From: Phialocephala subalpina
Taxonomy: Eukaryota; Ascomycota; Leotiomycetes; Helotiales; Mollisiaceae
Assembly (NCBI GenBank): GCA_900073065.1
Contig: FJOG01000003.1
Span: 3,266,723 to 3,330,722, forward strand
Direction: 5' to 3'
DNA: 64,000 bases
Shown: positions 48,608-58,517 of the stretch, piece after piece
Layout of the letters: each line of letters opens with the position of its first letter
Position numbering within the stretch: the first letter of the stretch is position 1
Notes under the pieces: model-generated
What the model was told of the DNA's origin: nothing
The model's input: the letters and a program-made list of their open reading frames with translations, nothing else
Database searches by the model: none
Made by a program: the position numbers and the translations under genes

Positions 48608-51371
48608 TTAAAATGAATAGAATGACTTGAGGAACGAAGATACAAGTCTTGCAGAGTTTCCATCGCGAAATGCCAGATGTCGCGCTAAGCTATCATGGCC
48701 ATCCGTAAATGACGGCGTTGCAGCTCTTTCCACGATTTCGTCTTCTAAGACTAGTCAGATAAAAATATTGTCTGCGGTACATGATGGTCCTACTCACTGT
48801 GATCGGCAATGATACCACGGAACTCGGAAACCAGATCCGCAGACTTTTGGTCAAGACCCTCTTTGATATCAATCTCAGGCCCATCTCTGATGGGGTTATA
48901 AACGCGACAGCTTCTATGTGGCTTCGAGGTTTGATGGGTCTTGTAGACGCCATGGAAAAGCTCAAGAAGGTGGTTGAAAAGGAGATCGTCCAATTTGAGG
49001 CAAGATTCGATAGTGGTTTCCGATGCTGGGGCATCCTGCACCGCTCCAAGCACTCGGGTATGCATGGCAAAGGCATCCATTGCAATCTGTGCCTCTTCAA
49101 CGCACATACAAAGTATCAGAGCAACGCAAAAGCATGGTGTCCATACTGCTTTAGATTTGGTTTTGAGGTCCCCTTCCAATTCTTCGAGAACTTCTCTCAT
49201 TAGTCGTTCGCGCAAAGCATGCATGGCGGATTTTATTTGTCTGTTTAGAAGCCTAGAGGCTATGCTTGAATCGTACTCAATCCTGGCAGGCTTTCGAAGA
49301 GAATCGCCCAGTTGTCTCTTGGAAGACTCAGTTATTGTCAATGTTGTGGCCATGAATTTGTAAATAGCGTGGAGCATCATTGCTTTCTCCAAAGTTGAAG
49401 TCTAGTGCTCGCTTAGCACTTCCACATCTTATGACGAAGTTTGACTTACGGTGCTTGAACTAGGGACAGATCCATAGTGGCGAGCAATAGCTTTCAATGT
49501 CAGCCTACTTATTTTGTGGCCATGCTTAAGGATGGGCCTTTGCAAAGTTCGCTCCTGTTTGACTACAAGTTTGATGTGGTTTCGACATCTCTCCAACAGG
49601 TCGGTATAAGCTCCACTGACGGCGATCGGAGGTGGACACTGGCAATTGAATGACTGTAGATTATTCTTTGATTGGGTGCTTACCGTTGCAACACGTGCAG
49701 CTTGGTCGCTCTTGAGAGCAAACTCCGAAACGGCAAGGTTCAATGGAGGATATTCAGAACCACAAGTAAGAGCTACCTCAAAGTCGACTCCCACAAAACC
49801 GAGGCTAAGCTCGGAAGATAATTGGTTCACAGATTTGGATCGAAGATATGAGACAAACGGCACTGCTAAATGTGAGCCCAGGATACGCAACGCAGTGTGT
49901 CTGCTTACCAGGGAAAAGCAGGTCACTGAAATCCTCCAGGTGAGCACGGGTGCAGATTTTTTTGCCTAGAGACGGCGTGCTCAACGTGCTGCAACGCTTG
50001 CAGATGTCACCAGGGCTGCACTAGTTCGGTTAGTCTCACACAAACCAAACATTTGCGGAAAACCTCACCCTCCTTTTCATGATCACACAAGGAAGACATG
50101 CCCTGAGAAGTCTCATCTCCCGAGCGTTCTTGGCACTCTCCGGCGTCAATCGACCGTGACGGCCACCGTGTTTGCGCTTTTGCCTGACATCTTTGATGAC
50201 TTGATGCGGTTTCAGCTCTGATGATGATACATGCTGCCAGTTCGTTGCCTCTTCAGGTAGAACTTCTTCTACGGCGGCGTCTTTTGGTTTGAGTCCCGTT
50301 ATGTTTTCTTTCTCGCACATAATCTCTCCTGTGGCTTGATGATGGTGTAAACTGCCGGGACCGTGGGACGTGCTGTCTTGTAACGCGTCTGGAGGAAGGG
50401 AAGGAGGTACCAGTGTCATAGAAGTATCTTCTGGATAAGTATATGCAGAAGAGATGGGTAGACATTCGTTGAGGGAAGCGCGGGATGCTTTTGAGTCCAT
50501 TCTTAATATGATTCTATCTTGAGGGATGCGGATTGGCTCATGCGTCTGTGCAGGAAGAACCGTGAAAGAATCATTGAAGGCATCGGGTTGGGATCCACAG
50601 TCCATTGATAGATTCCAGGAAGAAGGTAAGCTTTGGCCGTGGTTTGAGGTGATTAAAAATGACGGAAACTGGTCTTGACAATAAGGAGGCTGGAACAGAA
50701 CGTTATCTTGTTTGTTGTTGATGCTATGCTCCAACAGCACTAGCCAAAGTCAGCAAATAAATCGTTATCGAGAGCGGAGAGGGGACGAACATACTACTAT
50801 TGAACTCGCTGTTGAAAGGAGTTGAAAGAGCAGACTCGCCTAATAAGCAAAGGTTTTGGGGGCTTTGTCCGAATCGTGCTGTGTTCCTCTGGAATAGATT
50901 CGTGAACTCGATCTCCTCTGTCACATCACGACTTCCCTCTGTACCCAAAACACTGTGTAGAAACAGGTGCCCTTTCTCTGTTCCTGGGTTCGTTGAGATA
51001 GGCATCTGAAAGGACTCCATAGTAGACTGAAGTTCAGGAGGTAGGCTTTCCCATTCTGGCGAAACGCCGTCACGCTTCCATCTATCATCAGAACAAAAGT
51101 TGTGGTTTTGAAGTCTGATAATTCCGCAATCATCGTCCCATTCATGGAGGCGTTGGAATACTGTATCCCCAGTCGAAGTGGGGAGAGTTGCCATCTCATC
51201 GTGACCGTCTTCCCAATTTCCTCTATGTTGATAGTGTGCTTTTGGACCCTGTTCTGGAACACGTACATTGATGTTATTGTATGGCTCATGAAGATAAGAA
51301 TAAGGAGTTTCCATGTGCGACCAGAATCGGTGGTGCATATTGAAATTATCAATTAGCGCCTGAGAAGCCAT
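48608..51371 (-). CDS. Fungal regulator with a central Zn2Cys6-like cluster
   Basis: From ATG 51371 (MASQALIDNFNMHH). About 430 residues of Ser/Pro/Gln-rich, largely disordered sequence precede a basic region (KRKHGGRHGRLTPESAKNAR) and a cysteine cluster split by an intron. ACLPCVIMKRR joins CSPGDICKRC and, further on, KKIC, giving CX2CX6CX5CX2CX11C. This matches fungal binuclear zinc clusters, with the unusual feature that it sits mid-protein rather than at the N-terminus. Downstream helical sequence (YTDLLERCRNHIKLVVKQER; LNRQIKSAMHALRERLMREV) suits a regulatory domain. The last intron (GTGAGTAGG...CTGACTAG) leads to a C-terminal exon ending VSSFLKSFYSF at the TAA at 48610-48608. No target is evident; the nearest gene upstream is a TauD-type dioxygenase across the gap. 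Confidence 0.7.
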
Positions 51372-52886
51372 TTGGGGAAATTGATTTCCGTATGCTATTG
51401 AACAAGAGGTTTTGGTCTGGTGAATCTTGTTCTGCTTAGTTTACAGTCGAAATAGAAGGCCCAAAATTATGATACGCATTGGCTCCTTATAGAAATGGTC
51501 AAGACATACGCCGCTGACCGACTTTACCATTCCCTGACCTTCGGCAATCAGCCTTAAACAAAGCTTGAAAGGNNNNNNNNNNNNNNNNNNNNNNNNNNNN
51601 NNNNNNNNNNNNNNNNNNNNNNNNNNNNNNNNNNNNNNNNNNNNNNNNNNNNNNNNNNNNNNNNNNNNNNNNNNNNNNNNNNNNNNNNNNNNNNNNNNNN
51701 NNNNNNNNNNNNNNNNNNNNNNNNNNNNNNNNNNNNNNNNNNNNNNNNNNNNNNNNNNNNNNNNNNNNNNNNNNNNNNNNNNNNNNNNNNNNNNNNNNNN
51801 NNNNNNNNNNNNNNNNNNNNNNNNNNNNNNNNNNNNNNNNNNNNNNNNNNNNNNNNNNNNNNNNNNNNNNNNNNNNNNNNNNNNNNNNNNNNNNNNNNNN
51901 NNNNNNNNNNNNNNNNNNNNNNNNNNNNNNNNNNNNNNNNNNNNNNNNNNNNNNNNNNNNNNNNNNNNNNNNNNNNNNNNNNNNNNNNNNNACGTATACT
52001 GCCTTGTTATTTGAGCAACTGCTCACCACTTTTTCACTGCCTTGTCGAGTGACACAAAGTGTGCCTTGCACCATGTGGGAAAACGGGGCGAGCAAGACGC
52101 CCGGCTGCTGACCGAAAACATGAGATAGGCACGATTGGGTGGGTGCGTCATCGCCCTGGATTCTGCGGGTATGGCTCGTCCTGGCTACTCGGATATGCAT
52201 CACGTTGGAGGGCTGACTCGAGTTTCTATTGATGAATTTTTCTGTCGTTACAATCGGAGATACGTATCACTTAGGCGTACGCGTCTATGATGGAGGGTAG
52301 GGCGTATTGTAAGGTCAAAGTGCTGTTCATTATTATTGTATTTTCGAGTCTAAGAGCTCGAGGCTTGCTCTCTTATGGAGAGCATGCTCACGCTAGGCAT
52401 ATAGCCTAAAACACGTGATATCTATTCCAACATTTTCAAAGGTTGAGGCTGTGATCTGTTAGGACGAAAAGGGGAGGATAACCCAGTTGCTAGTAGCACT
52501 CAGCTTCGCATCGGCGCCTTGTCAGTAGTTTCCACCGGCCTCTGAATGGGTTGGTCACTTTCGTGTGGGTGTGGAGAGGCACTGATGATAAATAGAACCG
52601 CATTCACTGGTTGTGCTTATGGATGAGAGGCGTGATTTGCAGCTGGACTCGCATTCAAGTGACTAATGAATTAAAGAATAATATCAAGTAACTACCAAAA
52701 CCTTTCCAAGCATCGGAATACCTAGGACCATCGACTCCCACCACATTGCCCAAAGTAAAGCATGTTTTGAAAAAGAAAACATTACACCGAGACTAGGAAC
52801 ATTTGTTACCATAATGAAACTTGTGAAGAACTTGATAAAAACCAAGCTACTCCCTCATGAAACCCAAAAGATCATCTCGTCCAATA
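51372..52886. other. Intergenic region containing the assembly gap
   Basis: Promoter side of the regulator and 3' side of the dioxygenase. Apart from the gap, no gene-like ORF is seen. Any gene or repeat inside the N run is invisible. Confidence 0.5.
51573..51991. other. Assembly gap (419 N)
   Basis: Run of 419 unknown bases. Gap length may be an estimate. ORFs spanning it are meaningless. Confidence 0.99.
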
Positions 52887-54427
52887 TCAACCACAGTTAG
52901 TAGAGGATTTCAACTCATGCCCCTTGGCGCTATATGGATCGATATCCCAATGATCCTCAACATCGGGTTGTGGCTGGAAAACGAGATCATGAACTTTCCG
53001 CAGCCCCTCTGGAATATCCCAAGCCCTTTCAGGGTCTCTCAACCAAAGTCTCAAGAAGTATCTCTTCGACTCGTCGCTGTCTTCGAAAGCGTTTCGACCG
53101 TGCAACAGTGCAAGGTTGTTGATGAAGCACATATCTCCAGGCAACAAGTTGATCTCCAACCCATGCTTGACAGCTGTGAAATTTACAGCATCAAGAGCTT
53201 CTGCTTGAGCCTCTGTGAGGGGTTCGAAGAGGGAGAAATCTCTGGTTCGAGGAAAATTGTCGTTACTTGTCAAAATGCGACGGGAAAAGTTCAAGATAGG
53301 TCTTCCTTTGCTGTTATTGTAGAGAAGAGCATGACTTTTCAAGGGAGTAAAACCACCGGCACTATGTATAATCATTTCAGCGCTGCTGATAAGCTTTTCA
53401 TTGGGACTCCACGAATGACTCACGTGTTCCAAGAGTTCTCTGCTAGCGTACGAATAATGTCTAGTCGAGTTGCAGCGAGCTCGTTGTAGACTGTCCAGGA
53501 CGATGCTATGCAGTTTTTACCACCGGAAATGGCAGAGTTGAGACAATACAATGCTAGTATATCGGGTGTAATATCATTATGATAGGGCTATAGTGAGTTA
53601 GCTTTGAAGCTTTTCATATGACTTGTTGCTAATTTCATACCTGGGCGACGTTAGAGTACAGAGATGGGCGCTCAGGCCGTGGTGTGTTCGAGAGAACGGC
53701 ATCGGTAATGTGTGCTATGATAGTAAGAAAACGAATGTCGTTGATGCTGATGTGAAGAGGTGTGGACTTACTGATCAAGCTTCCGTCATGGCTCTGTCTG
53801 CCTCTCTGCTCTGCAATGTAGCTTGAGATGCCCAAGTACAAGATGACATTATCCTCTCGAGTGAACTCCTTAGGGTCGAGTCCCTTGAGGATGAAGAAAC
53901 CTCGACCATTGTGTAGTTTCGAGCTTAGATCCTCAAGTATCCTGCCAAGGCGAGGAAGTGGAAAGGATGTCTTTTTGACCTGAGAAAGTTCAAGCTTTAG
54001 ACCTGTCACAAATTGTTGTCAGTCTCAGGCCATGATTTTGGCACGACCATGTATAGGCTGGAAGAGGACACCATTCACCTTTGCAGTGTTCCAGTCCTGA
54101 GCGTATTTCTTTGATGTCTATTTCGGAGAAGTTGTAGACCCACTCATTGCTTGTTTGCAGGTCCGATCCGCTCCAGACTAATGGTCCTTGAAGGACTTGG
54201 GGCCACTCTTTGGGTAGATTACCAACACCACCACTTGCCTGCAGACGCTTTCTAGAAGACTGCAGACGAGCTTGGTGCAATTCAAGATCGGGCACATACC
54301 CAATTCTGGCGAGACTGGGATAGAGTGGAGTGTGCTGGGCGGGATTCGCATCTTCCCGCAGCTCTATATTCGGAAACTTGGCAGAGAATCCATCATTTTC
54401 TTCAGAGGAGAGCTGCTGGGAGGGCAT
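52887..54427 (-). CDS. TauD/TfdA-family Fe(II)/2-oxoglutarate dioxygenase
   Basis: Non-heme iron oxygenase of the fungal taurine-catabolism-dioxygenase-like group. Start at ATG 54427 (MPSQQLSSEENDG); an upstream ATG at 54595 is possible. Exon 1 includes PQVLQGPLVWSGSDLQ. Then GLKLELSQVKKTSFPLPRLG, GRGFFILKGLDPKEFTRED, ITDAVLSNTPRP and PYHNDITPDILALYCL, where His and Asp of HxD should bind iron. SSWTVYNELAATR follows, then ALDAVNFTAVKHGLEINLLP, GDMCFINNLALLHGRNAF with the distal His, and KRYFLRLWLRDPERAW with the 2-oxoglutarate Arg. A 38-bp intron (GTGAGT...TATCAG) between ENSWNT and SAEMIIH restores the frame; that is unusually short. Key residues are present, so activity is plausible. The substrate is unknown. 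Confidence 0.85.
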
Positions 54428-56200
54428 TTTGGGAACGATGAAAATGGATTGGAGAGTGGTGTTCAATGGAACAGAGCGTAGTATAGTTGTATGATTTTCA
54501 TAGACACCGAGAGCCTTCTGTCTTTCATGATGGAAGTAAGATGGCAAGGTTGGTGAATGAGGGTTATATGGTTCATTGATGGCACAGAGCCGCAACCTGT
54601 CGACTCACTGCTCGAGGGTCGGTGAAATATAGGGACTAGCGCGAGGCAGATTTCGAGGATAATTTATTGAAAGGGCATAAAACACCTTGTATGATAACAG
54701 AGGAGATTCAACCCATTCATTTTTCCTGGTTCGTGTGGTTGCCCTATATGCACTTCCACTCAGGATGATAGGATGGTGTCTATTATGCAGCTGCACCCTC
54801 GCAAACGTGAGCCTTATACCTTCGAAGGAACCAGGCACGCAGCTAACATTTGAACCTATAAACACTAGACGAGCTTTGATCTTTCATTTATCGTTCAAGG
54901 AATGGATCGGCTTCATGAGAAAGACCACTTACTATTTCGCTGTCTTGGGAATTATCAACTGAGCTGTTCGACTCTCCGCTTCTCCAAGTCCAAGGCACAA
55001 TGTTTTGACCCTCGTGGGCCTCTAAGGTCGTGTAAATCGGGCGCACACATCTGGGATGAGAGCCTACAACCAATAAAATTCAATGAGGCTTGTGGTGTCG
55101 TGAGCACCACATGATTCATTCATGCCGACCCATGTCGCAGGATTATCATAGGAGGGCGTTGGCATTTAGCCACTTGAAACATAAATCATCACACGCTCCA
55201 AATGATAGCAGTAATCGGGCGTCGCCGGTGAGGCAGTTGGGCGGTGTGGTATGCAAGTTGAACCTCTTAACATCTTCACCGGAAACCCAAATGGGTTGGA
55301 AACAGCCCAGGAGAAGTGGCTCGGTGCTTACTGTACATCTCCGCGACGCGACCAGGAGTCAACGAGACCAGCCTGCTGGGCTAAGTCTGCCGTATATCTC
55401 CGTGAACGTGGCGATAGAAAGCTTCCACAGCACATATCGCGTCTTGGCAGCTTAGCTTCTCATTCTCGAAGGAGCGACATACCCAGCACTCAGGAGGGTA
55501 TGGTTTGCTCCATCACATCCACACTCATGTGCAATGCGAGGTGCAGGTAGTTGGTTCCACCGTGTCTTATGGAGAGTGAATCGTAGGGTTGCAAGCCGGC
55601 TGCAGCAATATGCAAGTTGCTCCCCTGAGATATCTTGGTCTTGGAGTAACGTTATCAGCCTCTTGCTTCTAGAGAGGCTTGGAAGATGTTTCCGTTCTCG
55701 GGGCTGAGTCTTACTGAGTGTTTGAAGAAATCCCCAGTGAAAGCATCCAAACTTGACACTACGTTCTCCTTGGAGCAGGATCGAGGGCTTCAGCGTACGC
55801 CTATTTCGAGCTTCACGTGACCAGGCGATGAGACATCAGTATGTGAAGCTAATTTCTCAAGACAAGGAAATTTTTAGATTTAACTGGAGACATTCCACAT
55901 CACCAAGAAGTTGCTTGCGTACGCACACGAGGGAAATGCCAACCAAGGAGCAAAAGATACTTCAAAAACATCTCAAGAAGCAAGAAACAAAAGCTGAGGA
56001 AGCATTAAAACCCAAAAGTTATCTCCGAAAATCCCCAAACGGCAACTGACGGGCCGAAAAAGTCCCAACTACAGCCTCGTTTCTGTTGAGTCATTTTGAA
56101 AAAAAGGGAAGAAGGCATGAAACACACCCGCTGGCTTTCGACGCGAAAAATAAATCATCCGACGAGCTTCAAGAGAGGTAGGAAACGGAAAAGAAGAAGA
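54428..56200. other. Gene-poor intergenic region
   Basis: About 1.8 kb. Overlapping short ORFs at 54687-55550 and 55753-56374 show no protein-like pattern. No repeats seen. Confidence 0.45.
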
Positions 56201-58195
56201 CTAAGATACGACGCAAGTATTCAACCATCCCACTCTCTCAACGGTTTCAAGATCTGTAGCTGCAAGATCCTGCAAGAAAACATGAACATCTTTCAATGTT
56301 GGGCGTTCGAGGTATCCCAGCAGTTTCACGTCATTCGCATCAGCTTTACCGTTCCCATATTTTTCTCGAGCTAGCAGGAACTCCTGCGCCTTCACAATCT
56401 CAAGCTCCCAAACTCTCTTGACAGCCTCTTTGGTTTCCTCCACGGTAGCAATCGGCTGTCCCATGGCGCCCGTCTGGCCCCTCGGATATACCTTCCCACC
56501 TCGACGAAATAGCCCCAAAGGTCCATCATCTGTCCACTCTCTTGCTCCAGAAGTGCATCTCTTTATGAAATTCTGGACCAGATCTGGTGTTCGAGGTGTG
56601 AATCTAGGAAATTCGTACTGAGATTCATAATCGTGAGGATGAGACCGCCCCAAGACATTGGATGTGTTACCGACGCACTCGAAGATACACCAAAGAGCTC
56701 TCCCCAAACAATAAACGGCGGCAGACTCCTGCTCTTCCGGCGTACTGGTGAGCCAAGGGTAATACCAGCCGTGCTCTGGGTTATCGTAGTCCAGCGGCTG
56801 GACGGGAACTGGTAGAGTGACACCTTGGGAGGAAAAGTAGCGTTCCATTAATTCCCGAAAATCTGACATCATCTTGCCTGTTAGGCCATCATTTCGGGTA
56901 AGCTCGCAAAAGCTCAGTTCAGCAATCCACTCGATATAGAAAACTTCCGGCGGGGCCCACGTGTAGAGATTACGACTCTGCTCGAAGTCAACGAGAACGA
57001 TGGACATCTTTCCATTGATCGAACGTAGCAAGATATTGTCCATTTTCAGATCTGAGTAAAATATTCCAGGTTGCGAATGAATGTGTATTAGTGCCGAAGC
57101 AAGCTCCATAGACCATCGCAACTGATCCTGACGACTCAGAGAGTGGCTGTCTCGATTCTGAGGTAAATATGTTTCCATTGAGCCAAGTTCATAATAATCG
57201 AGTAGGAACCCGCAAACAAGGTCTTTTCCCTTCTGAGAATCGCCCGAAATTGTCACAAGAGCTTTCGGTGGACCGACAAGGTTGGGATGAGGAGGGAGTG
57301 ATAAGAGTACTTTGATTTCGTGATAGATAGAACTGGGAGACGAAGTATCAGATTTGAAGATCATAGGGCTGGCATTATGTTCGATGAGACAGATGGAGGA
57401 ATGGAGTCGTTTTAAAAATCGGAGTTGGTGGAGGTCAATGGCTACTGGCATGGATGTATGCTGGAGTTTCCACATTTCCTGCAAAGTGTCGATTGAGAGA
57501 AGATGGGTTGGGAGCTCAATGTTGCGCTCGATTCTGATTCTGCTCTCTGACAACTTGAGCCCAATGTCTCCCACTACTATTGATGATCCAAAAGGCAATC
57601 CTCGATACAGTCGCTCGAAGTCTGGATGACGACGGGACCAATTGTCGAGCAAAAGGATGAGGTAGCGTGAGATGCCTAAGTCTGCTACTCTCTGATCATG
57701 CATGTGGACACTGTCGCTGGCTCCAAGGACCGTCCAGAGCTCCGGGGCCCAATCCAGCTGGTCCGGAATTACAACGTCAATTCGTAATGGTGGAAAGTCT
57801 GGCAAGAGGAACAGCGGAGCGGCAAAATATCTTGTACCAAACATAGCTCCGTCAATGCGCCACGTGGGGCTGGGCACTCCGTGACTTAAGCTTCTCCACA
57901 ACTGAGGTTCAACCTGGCAGCAGAGCTCCTCATCAGCACCAGCAGGGTAACTGAGGTAGCGGTCACAATTTCCGGGGAACGCGACGACCCCGGCCGCAGA
58001 GAAGGCAACATGCTTGCGCACTCGATCGGATAGGTTCATGGGGAGAGTCTCGTCTTTCTCGGGGACAGGATGGGGTGTTGTTGTGCCGTGCCTTGCCGCC
58101 CGCGCTGCGTCAACGAAGTGATATGATGTATTGTATTGTAGTGCGGCCGGTTTTGCTGTGAGAAATTGGAGGAACAGCGCAGGTGTAGTGGCCAA
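56201..58195 (-). CDS. Fungal protein kinase-like protein (664 aa, single exon)
   Basis: An intronless ORF. The first 280 residues are not recognised (LQFLTAKPAALQYN; IDVVIPDQLDWAPELWTVL). A kinase fold follows: MIFKSD with a VAIK-like Lys, YHEIKVLLSLPPHPNLVGPP with the helix-C Glu and the HPNIV-like motif, LLDYYELGSMETYL at the hinge, FYSDLKMDNILL where HRD reads YSD with the catalytic Asp and Asn kept, and LVDFEQS where DFG reads DFE. WAPPEVFY replaces APE. This matches divergent fungal-specific kinases. Catalysis is possible because Lys, Glu and both Asp are present, but it could also be a signalling pseudokinase. Divergent from a Zn2Cys6 regulator across 322 bp with repeated CCGGTTTT boxes. 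Confidence 0.8.
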   Translation of the reverse strand: MATTPALFLQFLTAKPAALQYNTSYHFVDAARAARHGTTTPHPVPEKDETLPMNLSDRVRKHVAFSAAGVVAFPGNCDRYLSYPAGADEELCCQVEPQLWRSLSHGVPSPTWRIDGAMFGTRYFAAPLFLLPDFPPLRIDVVIPDQLDWAPELWTVLGASDSVHMHDQRVADLGISRYLILLLDNWSRRHPDFERLYRGLPFGSSIVVGDIGLKLSESRIRIERNIELPTHLLSIDTLQEMWKLQHTSMPVAIDLHQLRFLKRLHSSICLIEHNASPMIFKSDTSSPSSIYHEIKVLLSLPPHPNLVGPPKALVTISGDSQKGKDLVCGFLLDYYELGSMETYLPQNRDSHSLSRQDQLRWSMELASALIHIHSQPGIFYSDLKMDNILLRSINGKMSIVLVDFEQSRNLYTWAPPEVFYIEWIAELSFCELTRNDGLTGKMMSDFRELMERYFSSQGVTLPVPVQPLDYDNPEHGWYYPWLTSTPEEQESAAVYCLGRALWCIFECVGNTSNVLGRSHPHDYESQYEFPRFTPRTPDLVQNFIKRCTSGAREWTDDGPLGLFRRGGKVYPRGQTGAMGQPIATVEETKEAVKRVWELEIVKAQEFLLAREKYGNGKADANDVKLLGYLERPTLKDVHVFLQDLAATDLETVERVGWLNTCVVS

Positions 58196-58517
58196 GAGAA
58201 CACAATGGGTTGAGGACAGAAACCGGAGATAACTGAAGCGCCTGAAGTCGTTATATAGAGATCTTTTGAGCGCATCAAAAAGTGCCGGAAAAGAATCTAG
58301 CTCGCTCGCCGGTTTTCAAATCCATGCCGCCGCAGCGCCTTCGCTTCTGCAAACCTTGCTTCCCGGTTTTGATGGCTTGGGCGGTCCCCTGCTCACCGGT
58401 TTTCCTCTGCATCAAACATTCCCTCTTATAATAAGCACCAACCTGGTTTCGCAAGTCATACAAGGCATTTCTGCGGAGCCTTGCATCACAATTGCGCATA
58501 CCTACCTGTGAAATTTA
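58196..58517. promoter_or_regulatory. Divergent promoter with repeated CCGGTTTT boxes
   Basis: Between the kinase-like gene and the regulator. CCGGTTTT occurs at 58309-58316, 58363-58370 and 58396-58403, all in the same orientation, and AAACCGG (opposite orientation) at 58220-58226. A further CCGGTTTT is at 58147-58154 in the 5' coding part of the kinase gene. CCG/CGG-containing sites are typical for Zn2Cys6 proteins, so the adjacent regulator may bind here; that is inference. Confidence 0.6.

Noticed and set aside
51499..52203. Apparent long minus-strand ORF across the gap
   Set aside because: Most of it is N bases; the flanks show no protein features.
54687..56374. Several + strand ORFs of 90-120 codons
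   Set aside because: None shows motif, codon regularity or splice structure; treated as intergenic.
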